From contig URDR01000005.1 of the NCBI GenBank assembly GCA_900546645.1, positions 1-61,768 on the forward strand: a stretch of DNA of 61,768 nt, read 5' to 3'. This DNA is from an uncultured Bacteroides sp. (GTDB taxonomy: Bacteria > Bacteroidota > Bacteroidia > Bacteroidales > Bacteroidaceae). Numbering within the stretch: position 1 is the first letter of the stretch; every line of letters begins with the position of its first letter. Below, in pieces: positions 26,129-35,312 of this stretch. The position numbers and the translations under genes are program-made. The notes below the pieces were generated by a model, which was given only the letters and a program-made list of their open reading frames with translations, made no database searches and was not told the DNA's origin.

Positions 26129-27034
26129 ATGAAACCTACATTATTTGTATTGGCAGCTGGTATGGGTAGCCGCTATGGCGGTTTGAAACAGCTTGACGGA
26201 CTGGGTCCAAACGGTGAAACTATCATGGATTACTCTATCTTCGATGCTATCCGCGGAGGATTTGGAAAAATTGTATTTGTAATCCGTAAAGATTTCGAAA
26301 AAGATTTCCGTGAAAAAATTATCAGCAAATATGAAAATCACATTCCTGTAGAAGTGGTATTCCAGGATATACATGATTTACCTGCAGGATTTACCTGTCC
26401 GGAAGAACGCGTTAAACCTTGGGGAACTAACCATGCCGTATTAATGGGTAAAGATGTCATCAAAGAACCATTCGCTGTAATCAATGCCGATGACTTCTAC
26501 GGACGCGACAGCTTTGCCGTAATCGGAAAATACCTGTCTGAACTGCCCGAAGGAAAGAAGAACGATTACTGCATGGTAGGTTTCCGCGTTGGAAATACTT
26601 TATCTGAAAGCGGAACTGTGGCACGCGGTATCTGCTCTACCAACGAAGAAGGTCACCTGACTACCGTTGTTGAACGTACTGAAATTATGCGTGTAAACGG
26701 TCCGGTATGCTATAAAGATGAAAACGGAGAATGGGTAGCCGTTGAAGACAACACTCCTGTTTCAATGAACATGTGGGGATTCACTCCTGATTATTTCAAG
26801 TATTCAGAAGACTATTTCGTAGAATTCCTGAAAGCAAATCTGAGCAATATCAAAGCTGAATACTTCATCCCGTTAATGGTTAACAAACTGATTAATGAAG
26901 GTACTGCTACCGTTAAGGTACTTGATACAACTTCTAAATGGTTTGGAGTGACTTATGCTGCCGACAGACAAAGCGTGGTTGACAAAATCCAAGCTTTGGT
27001 AGATGCTGGAGAATATCCTGCCAAGCTGTTCTAA
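26129..27034 (+). CDS. Sugar-phosphate nucleotidyltransferase family protein
   Basis: A 301-residue NTP-transferase-fold protein. The N-terminal nucleotide-binding signature is LAAGMGSRYGGLKQLDGLG, followed by the metal-binding aspartate pair in FAVINADDFYG. The C-terminal third (STVKV-like strand, SKWFGVTYAADR) is family-typical. It probably activates a sugar 1-phosphate or related alcohol with an NTP, but the substrate is not evident and no sugar kinase or glycan genes adjoin it. It is transcribed alone, from its own -7 box to an intrinsic terminator. Confidence 0.85.
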   Translation: MKPTLFVLAAGMGSRYGGLKQLDGLGPNGETIMDYSIFDAIRGGFGKIVFVIRKDFEKDFREKIISKYENHIPVEVVFQDIHDLPAGFTCPEERVKPWGTNHAVLMGKDVIKEPFAVINADDFYGRDSFAVIGKYLSELPEGKKNDYCMVGFRVGNTLSESGTVARGICSTNEEGHLTTVVERTEIMRVNGPVCYKDENGEWVAVEDNTPVSMNMWGFTPDYFKYSEDYFVEFLKANLSNIKAEYFIPLMVNKLINEGTATVKVLDTTSKWFGVTYAADRQSVVDKIQALVDAGEYPAKLF

Positions 27035-27111
27035 ACAGAGATTCTCTTATCAAGGCTATATGGTTCCGATTTGCCACAGCCAACTCGGAAAAACGCCTTG
27101 ACAACTCATAC

Positions 27112-27155
27112 AAAATGCCTAGACGTTCTAAACGAAACGCCTAGGCATTTTATTT
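27112..27155 (+). terminator. Terminator of the nucleotidyltransferase gene
   Basis: AAAATGCCTAG (27112-27122) pairs with CTAGGCATTTT (27141-27151), followed by a T-rich tract. The loop, GACGTTCTAAACGAAACG, is similar to the hairpin at 13.8 kb. Confidence 0.85.
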
Positions 27156-27568
27156 TTTCTCCCTTAGGTTCCAGAACCTACCAATTGCCAGTCCACTCTT
27201 ATCTTCATTTGAATCCGAACGTAAAAAGCAATTCTAATACCTTTTTATCAACCGACAGGCATTTCCTTATAGAGGTATATTCCTAAATACATGAATTTAA
27301 ATGTATATTCACACATGGGAGCAAATCTATACATTTTTATTTAAAGCATAGTACTACAAGGACTTAGGCAGATTACACGACAAAAAAAAATGAATAACAA
27401 GGAAAAAAGTAAATGTCATAAGGGAAACTAAATAAGCAAGAATAAACCATACCCAAACCTAGTACTCTTTTCATAAACATAGGGTTGGTATTTTACACTT
27501 ATTATGTTTATACAGCCCGATTTTTCAGTTTTTTTTAAATATATAGTAAAGATTACAAAAAATATCAT
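27156..27568. other. AT-rich intergenic stretch upstream of the SusC gene
   Basis: I see no supportable gene here. The region is strongly AT-rich. It contains CTACAAGGACTTAG at 27354-27367, the exact inverse of CTAAGTCCTTGTAG at 27613-27626 in the SusC leader. A possible minus-strand -7 box (TAGATTTG, 27329-27322) is the only hint of an antisense transcript. Confidence 0.5.
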
Positions 27569-27576
27569 TACCTTTG
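27569..27576 (+). promoter_or_regulatory. -7 element for susC-like gene
   Basis: TACCTTTG matches TAnnTTTG. It implies a 5' leader of about 140 nt before the ATG at 27725. Confidence 0.6.
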
Positions 27577-27608
27577 TTCCGATGTTGGGCTATTAAGCTA
27601 ATATACAT

Positions 27609-27637
27609 CCAACTAAGTCCTTGTAGAACTTAGTTGG
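27609..27637 (+). promoter_or_regulatory. Leader hairpin of the SusC-like mRNA
   Basis: CCAACTAAGT (27609-27618) pairs perfectly with ACTTAGTTGG (27628-27637) around a 9-nt loop (CCTTGTAGA). It lies about 30 nt into the predicted mRNA and 88 nt before the start codon. There is no T-run, so it is not a simple terminator. Confidence 0.6.
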
Positions 27638-27724
27638 CAACTTGATTTTTTAATTCTGGGAATATGAGCAAACTGACGAATGTACAGACTTGTATCCTTA
27701 TTTCTAATACTTAATATCATAGTT

Positions 27725-30700
27725 ATGTTAAAACGACTTAAATCGGTCAGCATGATGCTGTTTCTAGCTGGGGCTTCCGGTGGAACAGCTTTCGCTCTTC
27801 CCTCCATGGGAATTGATGATGTAAAAATGACACAGCAAGACGGTACTTGTACCGGTGTAATTAAAGACACAACCGGAGAAACGGTCATCGGTGCTTCAGT
27901 AGTCATAAAAGGTACTACGAATGGTACAATTACTGATTTCGACGGTAAATTCTCGCTGAGTGGTGCAAACAAAGGAGACGTTATCCAGATTTCTTTCGTA
28001 GGTTATGTAACTCAAGAAGTGGTTTGGGACGGCAAACCCTTGAATGTGATTCTGAAAGATGATACACAAACTTTGGAGGAAGTAGTAGTAGTAGGTTTCG
28101 GTACTCAGAAAAAAGTAAACCTGACCGGTGCTGTTTCAACAGTAGGTGCCAAAGAATTGGCTTCACGCCCGGTTAACTCGGTTACAGATGCCTTGCAAGG
28201 TACAGTAGCCGGTATGAACTTCTCAACTTCTTCAAGTGGAGGTACATTGAACGCTTCTAAAGATATCAACATCCGTGGTATCGGCTCTATCGGTAAAGGG
28301 TCTTCTACCTCTCCGCTGGTATTGATTGACGGAATGGAAGGCGATTTGAACTCACTGAACCCGCAAGACATTGAAAATATTTCTGTATTGAAAGATGCTT
28401 CGGCTTCATCAATTTACGGTTCACGTGCTTCGGGTGGTGTAATCTTAGTTACAACCAAAGGCGGTAAAGCAGGAAAGACAGTTGTTAACTACAACAACAG
28501 TTTCCGTTTCAACTCTCCGCTGAACATGCCTGAAATGATGGACTCTTACTCATGGGCTACATATATGAACTATGCTAGCGAATACGGCGGTAGCGGTACC
28601 TGGTTCTCGCCTGAAAAGCTGCAGGCCATTAAAGCTGCCCAGAGCGACCCGAGCATGAAGACCATGTTTGCCAACTCGAACAACCGCTGGGAAATATGGG
28701 ATAACAACGACTTGCTGCCTATCGCAAACACAGACTGGCTGAAAGAGCACTTCGGAAACAGTTTCTCACATGAACACACCTTGAGTATCAACGGAGGTAG
28801 TGAGAAGATGAGATATTATTTCTCAGCCAACTATCTGGATCAAGATGGTATCTTGCGTCACGGAGACGACAACCAGCAGCGTTATGCCGTAACTGCTAAA
28901 ATTGATGCCGATATCACCAGCTGGTTGAAGATGACGTATAGCGCACGCTTTACCCGTACAGATTATCAGGCTCCTACCGTAATGGTAAATGGTACCGACG
29001 AATTCTACCACAACATGTGCCGTTACTGGCCGATTATCCCGACCGTTGACCCGAACGGACACTATGTGGCTGAATCATACATCGAACGTATGCAGAACGG
29101 TGGCTTGTACAAGTCGCAGAAAGACATCCTTGCCCAACAGCTGGCTTTCCGCCTCACTCCACTGAAAGGACTGGTTATCAATGCGGAATTAAACTACCGT
29201 ATCAATAATGAGAATAACCACACCGACTGGCAAACTACTTACGGATATAATGTAAACAACCAGCCGTTCGTTGACTTCAATGCCAACTCTTCTGTAAAAG
29301 AATATAACTTGAAGAGCAACTACTTCAACCCGAATATTTTTGCTGAATACAGCCACTCGATTGCCGACCATAACTTTAAGGTAATGGCTGGTTTCCAGAG
29401 CGAATGGTTCCGTAACCGTGATATTGAAGCACAGCAGTTCGGTATCGTTGCCGGTCTTCCAACACTGAATACAACCGGAGTGAACCCGACAGCAAAAGGT
29501 GGTTATAACACATGGACTACTGCCGGCTTCTTCGGACGTTTGAACTACGACTACAAAGGCCGCTATTTGCTCGAAGCCAATATCCGTTACGACGGCTCTT
29601 CACGTTTCTTGCGTGAAAACCGCTGGAACTGGTTCCCTTCATTCTCTGCAGGATGGAACATTGCCCAGGAAGCTTTCTGGGAAAACTTGGCGCAGACCGT
29701 AAATACCTTGAAACTTCGTGCTTCTTGGGGTGAACTGGGTAACCAGAACACCGACAACTGGTATCCTTTCTACCCCACCATGACCTACAAAACGAATAAC
29801 GGCAACTGGCTGGTGAACAATGCAAAACCGAATACAGCCGAACAGGCTCCGCTGGTATCAGCACTGCTTACTTGGGAAAGAAGCCGTACATGGGAAATCG
29901 GTCTCGACTGGGGTGCATTCAACAACCGCCTGACTGGTTCGTTCGGCTACTTCCAGCGCAAGACATATGATATGGTAGGTCCGGCTATGGAATTGCCCGA
30001 TGTATTGGGAGCCAAGGAACCGAATACCAACAACTTGGATATGACATCAAAGGGATGGGATTTGCAAATCAGCTGGCGCGACATGATCAGAGACTTCAGT
30101 TATGGTGTTTCTTTGACCTTAAGCGACAACCAGATTACCATCGACAAATACCCGAACCCGTCGAAAGACTTAGGACAGACTTATTATGACGGCGCCAAAT
30201 ACGGTGATATCTGGGGATATACCACTGTGGGAATTGCCGGTTCACAAGAAGAAATGGATAAGCACTTAGCTAACAACGACCAGTCGTTCCTGGGTAGCAA
30301 CTGGACAGCAGGTGACGTGATGTATAAAGACTTGAATGGTGACGGAAAGGTAGACCGAGGCGAATATACAGCCAATGACCATGGCGACCTGACCGTGATA
30401 GGCAACTCTACCCCACGCTACAACTTCGGTTTGAATCTGGACGCTGCATGGAAGGGCTTCGACTTGAAACTTTTCTTCCAGGGAACATTGAAACGTGACT
30501 ACATGGCAGGAAGTGCTACTTTCTGGGGAGCTACAGGTACGGGTAAATGGCAGGCTTTGGGATTCAAGGCTCATGCTGATTACTGGACACCCGACAACAA
30601 AGGTGCCTATTATCCACGCCCTGACTGGAATGGCGGTCGCAACACCAATACCCAAACCCGCTACTTGCAGAATGCAGCTTACTGCCGTCTGAAAAACGTG

Positions 30701-30913
30701 ACTTTGGGCTATACGCTTCCTAAGAGCCTGACTGAAAAATTCTATGTGGAAAACCTGCGCTTCTTCGTATCAGCAGAAAACCTGTTTACCATCACCAACT
30801 TTACCGACATTGCCGATCCGGAACTGATTGGTGCAGGTTATGGAGACGGTAACTTGGGTAAGACCTATCCGCTGTCGAAGACCGTATCATTTGGATTAAG
30901 TGTAACCTTTTAA
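27725..30913 (+). CDS. SusC-like TonB-dependent receptor
   Basis: A 1062-residue outer-membrane importer of the SusC/RagA family. A signal peptide covers residues 1-25 (cleavage near AFA). A carboxypeptidase-like domain covers about 40-120 (GVIKDTTGETVIGASVVIKG). The TonB box/plug boundary is LEEVVVVGFGTQKK, then the plug with the SusC signature (VLKDASASSIYGSRASGGVI), and a barrel ending VSFGLSVTF. I start it at MLKRLKSVSMM (27725); the preceding in-frame codons lack support. It is 12 bp upstream of a SusD partner. No glycosidase, sulfatase, protease or regulator is linked, so the imported ligand is unknown. Confidence 0.95.
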   Translation: MLKRLKSVSMMLFLAGASGGTAFALPSMGIDDVKMTQQDGTCTGVIKDTTGETVIGASVVIKGTTNGTITDFDGKFSLSGANKGDVIQISFVGYVTQEVVWDGKPLNVILKDDTQTLEEVVVVGFGTQKKVNLTGAVSTVGAKELASRPVNSVTDALQGTVAGMNFSTSSSGGTLNASKDINIRGIGSIGKGSSTSPLVLIDGMEGDLNSLNPQDIENISVLKDASASSIYGSRASGGVILVTTKGGKAGKTVVNYNNSFRFNSPLNMPEMMDSYSWATYMNYASEYGGSGTWFSPEKLQAIKAAQSDPSMKTMFANSNNRWEIWDNNDLLPIANTDWLKEHFGNSFSHEHTLSINGGSEKMRYYFSANYLDQDGILRHGDDNQQRYAVTAKIDADITSWLKMTYSARFTRTDYQAPTVMVNGTDEFYHNMCRYWPIIPTVDPNGHYVAESYIERMQNGGLYKSQKDILAQQLAFRLTPLKGLVINAELNYRINNENNHTDWQTTYGYNVNNQPFVDFNANSSVKEYNLKSNYFNPNIFAEYSHSIADHNFKVMAGFQSEWFRNRDIEAQQFGIVAGLPTLNTTGVNPTAKGGYNTWTTAGFFGRLNYDYKGRYLLEANIRYDGSSRFLRENRWNWFPSFSAGWNIAQEAFWENLAQTVNTLKLRASWGELGNQNTDNWYPFYPTMTYKTNNGNWLVNNAKPNTAEQAPLVSALLTWERSRTWEIGLDWGAFNNRLTGSFGYFQRKTYDMVGPAMELPDVLGAKEPNTNNLDMTSKGWDLQISWRDMIRDFSYGVSLTLSDNQITIDKYPNPSKDLGQTYYDGAKYGDIWGYTTVGIAGSQEEMDKHLANNDQSFLGSNWTAGDVMYKDLNGDGKVDRGEYTANDHGDLTVIGNSTPRYNFGLNLDAAWKGFDLKLFFQGTLKRDYMAGSATFWGATGTGKWQALGFKAHADYWTPDNKGAYYPRPDWNGGRNTNTQTRYLQNAAYCRLKNVTLGYTLPKSLTEKFYVENLRFFVSAENLFTITNFTDIADPELIGAGYGDGNLGKTYPLSKTVSFGLSVTF

Positions 30914-30925
30914 TGACTGACAATT

Positions 30926-32956
30926 ATGAAACTTAAATATATAAACATATGCTTACTGTGTGCAGCAATGGCAGGCTTTTCTTCCTGCAACGACTATCTG
31001 GACCAGGAACCGGAAAGCGCCATCATTCCGGAAGCTTTCTTCACTACTGATGCCGATTTGGCTGCATACACCATCAACCTGTATAATTTCTTCAGCTGCA
31101 TCCAGCCGGGAAGTTATGGTATCAGCACTTTCGGGAATGACAATCACACCGACAATCAGGCAGCCATGAATTATTCCTCACGCTGGGTACCCGGAGAATG
31201 GAAAGTTCCTACTTCAACGGATGATAACAAACGTACCGATGCGTGGAACTTCTTCCAGATACGTGACTGCAACTATTTCTTCGATAACGTATTGCCTAAA
31301 TACAAGGAGGGAAAAATAACAGGAACAGATGCCCTCATTCGTCACTACATCGGTGAAATGTACGTGCTCCGTGCATACGCTTACTTCGACAAACTGCAAA
31401 CCATCGGTGACTGCCCCATCATTGAAACTGCCATGGCAGATGATGAAGCTGCGCTGGTAGAAGCTTCCAAACGCCAGCCTCGCCACAAAGTGGCTCGCTT
31501 CATTCTGGAAGACTTAAACCACGCACTTGAATACTTGGCCGATGAAGTTCCCGGCGGAAAGAACCGCATCAGCAAAGACGTGGCTCACCTGTTGCGTTCA
31601 CGCGTGGCTCTGTATGAAGGAACTTGGCTGAAACATCACAAAGGTACTGCTTTCGTTCCTGGAGGTCTGGGATGGCCGGGTGATGCCAGCCTGCTTGACG
31701 GTTTCAACATTGATACTGAAATTGACTTCTTCTTGGGAGAAGCCATGAAATCGGCTCAAATAGTAGGCGACAAATTGGTTGACAAATTGGAAATTAACAC
31801 CGATGTGAATGAAGGAATGGATAAAGCCCTTGCCAGCTTGAACCCGTATTACACCATGTTCTGCGATGAGGACATGGACAAGTACAGCGAAGTACTGATG
31901 TGGCGTGAGTTTAACGAAGGACTGGGCGTAACCCACAACATCCAGATGCAGCTGCAAAATAATGGCGGCGGTTCAGGATGGACTCGCGGACTGGTCAACT
32001 CGTTCTTGATGCGTAATGGTCTGCCTATCTATGACAGCAACTCTGGTTACAAGGAAGAATGGGAAAAACAAAGTGTAAAGGCCACCCTGCAAGACCGTGA
32101 CTCACGTATTCAGCTTTTCACCAAAAAAGACGGTGACATAGAAAACTATACTTCGGCTGGTACAATTAACTATGTAACCTTGAACTGGGTGGTTATGGGT
32201 TCTTCTGAAACCCGTATGACTACCGGATATGCCATCAAGAAAGGAAAGCACTATAATGACTATATGCAGACCCTTCATAACAAGGGTACTACCGGAAGCG
32301 TGGTATTCCGTGGCACAGAAGCATTGCTTAACTACATGGAAGCCTGCTGCGAGAAAACAGGCGATGTAGATGCTACTGCCACCAAATACTGGAAAGCACT
32401 GCGCAAACGTGCCAAAGTGGACGAAGACTTCATGAAGACTATCAATGCTACCAACATGAACGAAGAAGCCAAGTGGGACTTCGGTGCTTACTCACACGGA
32501 CAGTTGGTTGACGCCAAGCTGTATAACATCCGCCGCGAACGCCGTAACGAGTTAATCGGTGAAGGCATGCGTTGGGCTGATCTGAAACGCTGGAGAGCAT
32601 GCGACCAAGTTAACGGCTACCAGATTGAAGGTATGCGCTACTGGGGTTCTGCTTACGTAGGTACTTTCTTGAATAAAGATAAAGAAGACTATACAGTAGT
32701 CGACGTGGAAGGCGGTAAAGGTAACATGTCAAGCGAAGCAATCAGCGGTGTTTATATCCGTCCGTACCAAATCAGCAAGGTAAACAACTCGGCATTCAAC
32801 GGTTACAAGTTTACAGAAGCTCACTATCTGTCACCGCTGCCGCAGAATGCATTCCGCCAGACTGCATCAGGCGACAAGACTGATTTGAATACCTCAGTGG
32901 TATATCAAAATCCGGGCTGGCCGAAAATAGGAGGACAAGGACCTATAGCCAAGTAA
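30926..32956 (+). CDS. SusD/RagB-like surface nutrient-binding lipoprotein
   Basis: A 676-residue SusD-family lipoprotein that would form the lid over the preceding SusC-like channel. The lipobox is FSSC (Cys about residue 20), followed by NDYLDQEPES, the usual SusD start. Helical TPR-like segments include ALIRHYIGEMYVLRAYAYF. The C-terminal family motif is RRERRNELIGEGMRWADLKRW. It is larger than SusD itself (about 550 residues), with inserted loops in the ligand-binding half. It ends the operon just before a strong terminator. Confidence 0.95.
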   Translation: MKLKYINICLLCAAMAGFSSCNDYLDQEPESAIIPEAFFTTDADLAAYTINLYNFFSCIQPGSYGISTFGNDNHTDNQAAMNYSSRWVPGEWKVPTSTDDNKRTDAWNFFQIRDCNYFFDNVLPKYKEGKITGTDALIRHYIGEMYVLRAYAYFDKLQTIGDCPIIETAMADDEAALVEASKRQPRHKVARFILEDLNHALEYLADEVPGGKNRISKDVAHLLRSRVALYEGTWLKHHKGTAFVPGGLGWPGDASLLDGFNIDTEIDFFLGEAMKSAQIVGDKLVDKLEINTDVNEGMDKALASLNPYYTMFCDEDMDKYSEVLMWREFNEGLGVTHNIQMQLQNNGGGSGWTRGLVNSFLMRNGLPIYDSNSGYKEEWEKQSVKATLQDRDSRIQLFTKKDGDIENYTSAGTINYVTLNWVVMGSSETRMTTGYAIKKGKHYNDYMQTLHNKGTTGSVVFRGTEALLNYMEACCEKTGDVDATATKYWKALRKRAKVDEDFMKTINATNMNEEAKWDFGAYSHGQLVDAKLYNIRRERRNELIGEGMRWADLKRWRACDQVNGYQIEGMRYWGSAYVGTFLNKDKEDYTVVDVEGGKGNMSSEAISGVYIRPYQISKVNNSAFNGYKFTEAHYLSPLPQNAFRQTASGDKTDLNTSVVYQNPGWPKIGGQGPIAK

Positions 32957-32980
32957 TAAGCTGGCTCCATATATTAAGAA

Positions 32981-33014
32981 AAGGGACTTCCCGTAATTGG
33001 GAAGTCCCTTTCTA
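32981..33014 (+). terminator. Terminator of the SusC/SusD operon
   Basis: AAGGGACTTCCC (32981-32992) pairs perfectly with GGGAAGTCCCTT (32999-33010), followed by TCTATT. Confidence 0.88.
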
Positions 33015-33147
33015 TTATAAAACTTAAGATTCGCTTGAAAGATAACAAAATAACAAGGCTCTGAAATACCCGAACTTGTGTACGTAGAAAAAAGATTTTC
33101 TAAAATCTTATCAACTTATCATCTGAAACCTTCTACAGAACAGCTGT

Positions 33148-34482
33148 TTATTCCTTAATACGAATCAGCAAATTGGCCAAAATAGCAGTAATCCCTCCGG
33201 TTGTAATGCCCGAAGAGAAAATATTACGCAACGTTTCAGGCAACTGACAAAGAATATCAGGAACCAGTTCTACACTCAGTCCGAATGAGAAACTTAATGC
33301 CATAACCAAGGTTGCCTTACGGTCAATTTTCTGCGATGCGATAATACGGATTCCGGCAGCGGCAACTGTTCCGAACATCAGCAAAGTGGCACCCCCCAAC
33401 ACCGGCTCGGGCATCAGTGAAAAGATAAGCCCAACAGCCGGAAACAATCCAAGCAAGACCAAGAAGCCTGCAATGAAATATCCCACATAGCGGCTTGCCA
33501 CTCCGGTAAGCTGAATCATTCCATTATTCTGAGCAAAAATAGAGTTGGGGAAAGAGTTAAAGACTCCGGCAAGCATTGAGTTAAATCCATCGGCCAGAAT
33601 TCCTCCCGAAGCACGTTTCACAAAGACTTCTCCCTCAACCGGCTCTCCCGAAATCAATGAATTAGCCGTAATATCCCCATAAGCTTCTATGGCTGTAATC
33701 AGATAAACCAAAGCTAATGCTATAATCGCTGAAATATCAAATGATATACCGTAACGGAAAGGAATAGGGATATTAAAACCACCATAACTCTGAACAGCCG
33801 AAAAATCAACCATGCCCAAAACCCACGCAACAATATACCCGGCTATCAAACCTATCACAATGGAACTCATACGCAAATAGCGGTTTGAGCTTCTGTTGAA
33901 AAAAATAATCAGTACCAATACCAAGGCTGCCAGTCCGATATGTTCAAAAGCTCCGAAAGTTCCATTGGCTTGAGCCGCAGCTCCACCCCCACAAGCTGAA
34001 ATTCCTACCTTAATCAGACTCATACCTATCAGGGTAACTACGATACCTGAAACCAGAGGGGTTATTATTTTACGTGTGTACTTCAGCAGACGGCTTATAA
34101 ACATCTCAACTGAAGAAGCTACCATACAAGCTCCGAATATACACTCTAATCCACCGGCTAAACCCGCCGAGATAATCGGACCGATAAATGAAAAACTGGT
34201 TCCCTGAATGCACAACAAGCCACAGCCAACAGGACCGATACGACGGCACTGAATAAAAGTGGAAAGTCCGGATACAAACAGAGACATGGAGACAAGAAAA
34301 CTGGTAGTTTCCAAATCAAGTTTCAGCGCTCCGGCAATAATAAGCGGTGGGGTAATAATTGCTACAAAAATAGCCAACAAGTGTTGCAAAGCTGCAAAGA
34401 CAGCATCCTTCACTGGCGGACGGTCATTCAAACCATAAATAAGCCCAGCACTCTGAGCTTCTGATTGTTGCTCTTTTTCCAT
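33148..34482 (-). CDS. pbuX: Xanthine permease, NCS2 family
   Basis: A 444-residue nucleobase transporter with about 12-14 transmembrane helices. The NCS2 signature SIFAQNNGMIQLTGVASR is close to that of characterised xanthine permeases. The substrate assignment is reinforced by the gene lying 10 bp downstream of xanthine phosphoribosyltransferase in the same operon, so uptake and salvage are coupled. It acts in the inner membrane, importing xanthine (possibly uric acid) with a cation. Confidence 0.92.
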   Translation of the reverse strand: MEKEQQSEAQSAGLIYGLNDRPPVKDAVFAALQHLLAIFVAIITPPLIIAGALKLDLETTSFLVSMSLFVSGLSTFIQCRRIGPVGCGLLCIQGTSFSFIGPIISAGLAGGLECIFGACMVASSVEMFISRLLKYTRKIITPLVSGIVVTLIGMSLIKVGISACGGGAAAQANGTFGAFEHIGLAALVLVLIIFFNRSSNRYLRMSSIVIGLIAGYIVAWVLGMVDFSAVQSYGGFNIPIPFRYGISFDISAIIALALVYLITAIEAYGDITANSLISGEPVEGEVFVKRASGGILADGFNSMLAGVFNSFPNSIFAQNNGMIQLTGVASRYVGYFIAGFLVLLGLFPAVGLIFSLMPEPVLGGATLLMFGTVAAAGIRIIASQKIDRKATLVMALSFSFGLSVELVPDILCQLPETLRNIFSSGITTGGITAILANLLIRIKE

Positions 34483-34492
34483 GAATCAATCG

Positions 34493-35062
34493 TTACTCTT
34501 TTATTTTTATTTGACAGTTATCCAGACTTTCAATAATAGCAAGCGACTCAACATGAATACCTTGTTCACGTAAATAATCGCCTCCATGCTGAAAAGACTT
34601 CTCAATCAAGAATCCCATACCTACCAGTTCAGCATCGGCTTTCTGCACCAGATCAATAATTCCTTTCGCAGCATTACCATTTGCCAAAAAATCGTCTATA
34701 AATAATACCTTATCGCCAGGACAAAGATAATCTTTGCTGACACAAACATCATAAGTGCGGTCTTTGGTGAATGAATATACTGTTGTGGTCAGCATATTTT
34801 CCATCGTACTCGGCTTTTTCTTTTTTGCAAATACCACCGGTAATTCCAACAAATAACCCACCATTATAGCCGGTGCTATACCACTCGCCTCAATAGTCAT
34901 CACTTTGTTGATTTTAGTGCTTGCAAACCGACGCACAAACTCTACTGCCATTGATTTCATCAAGATGGGATCCATCTGATGGTTGATGAAATTATCAACT
35001 TTGAGGATACCTCCCTCAAAGCATTTTCCATCACGCAAAATACGTTCTTTCAGCGCTTTCAT
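34493..35062 (-). CDS. xpt: Xanthine phosphoribosyltransferase
   Basis: A 189-residue type I phosphoribosyltransferase converting xanthine and PRPP to XMP. The PRPP-binding motif is VLFIDDFLANGNA. The N-terminus MKALKERIL and the AKKKKPSTM segment are characteristic of Xpt. It heads the operon with the xanthine permease. The leader is only about 36 nt after a TACCTTTG box, too short for the purine riboswitch that controls this pair in Bacillus. Confidence 0.95.
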   Translation of the reverse strand: MKALKERILRDGKCFEGGILKVDNFINHQMDPILMKSMAVEFVRRFASTKINKVMTIEASGIAPAIMVGYLLELPVVFAKKKKPSTMENMLTTTVYSFTKDRTYDVCVSKDYLCPGDKVLFIDDFLANGNAAKGIIDLVQKADAELVGMGFLIEKSFQHGGDYLREQGIHVESLAIIESLDNCQIKIKE

Positions 35063-35105
35063 CTTCTTGTAAAAATAGAATTGAATTGATTATATAAAGA
35101 AACTG

Positions 35106-35113
35106 CAAAGGTA
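35106..35113 (-). promoter_or_regulatory. -7 element for xpt-pbuX
   Basis: Minus-strand TACCTTTG matches TAnnTTTG, 43 bp before the xpt ATG. Confidence 0.65.
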
Positions 35114-35180
35114 CAAGTTTTTATTCTAAGAGCGAAAAGACATTACAAAAAAGCAGAGGCCATTTTCATCAAACGAAAAG

Positions 35181-35220
35181 AAAAAACCGCTGAAAGAATG
35201 TAGTCAAAAACTTTCAGCGG
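35181..35220 (-). terminator. Terminator of the fimbrillin-like gene
   Basis: CCGCTGAAAG (35187-35196) pairs with CTTTCAGCGG (35211-35220). On the minus strand a T-run follows. Confidence 0.82.
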
Positions 35221-35312
35221 CTCTATATCTGTATGTTTTACAGAATCGACTTTATTTTTTCAGGTTAACTAAGTTCTATGCAATGAGCTAACAAAACTCA
35301 TTACCGGATTTA

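Noticed and set aside
27071..27286. 71-codon ORF after the nucleotidyltransferase
   Set aside because: It spans the gene's terminator hairpin and has no promoter or recognisable features.
27322..27329. Antisense RNA promoter opposite the SusC leader
   Set aside because: A single minus-strand TAGATTTG box with no -33 element in an AT-rich stretch is not enough to claim an antisense transcript.
35063..35105. Purine riboswitch before xpt
   Set aside because: The -7 box at 35106-35113 leaves only about 36 nt of leader, too short for the aptamer, and no aptamer core is visible.
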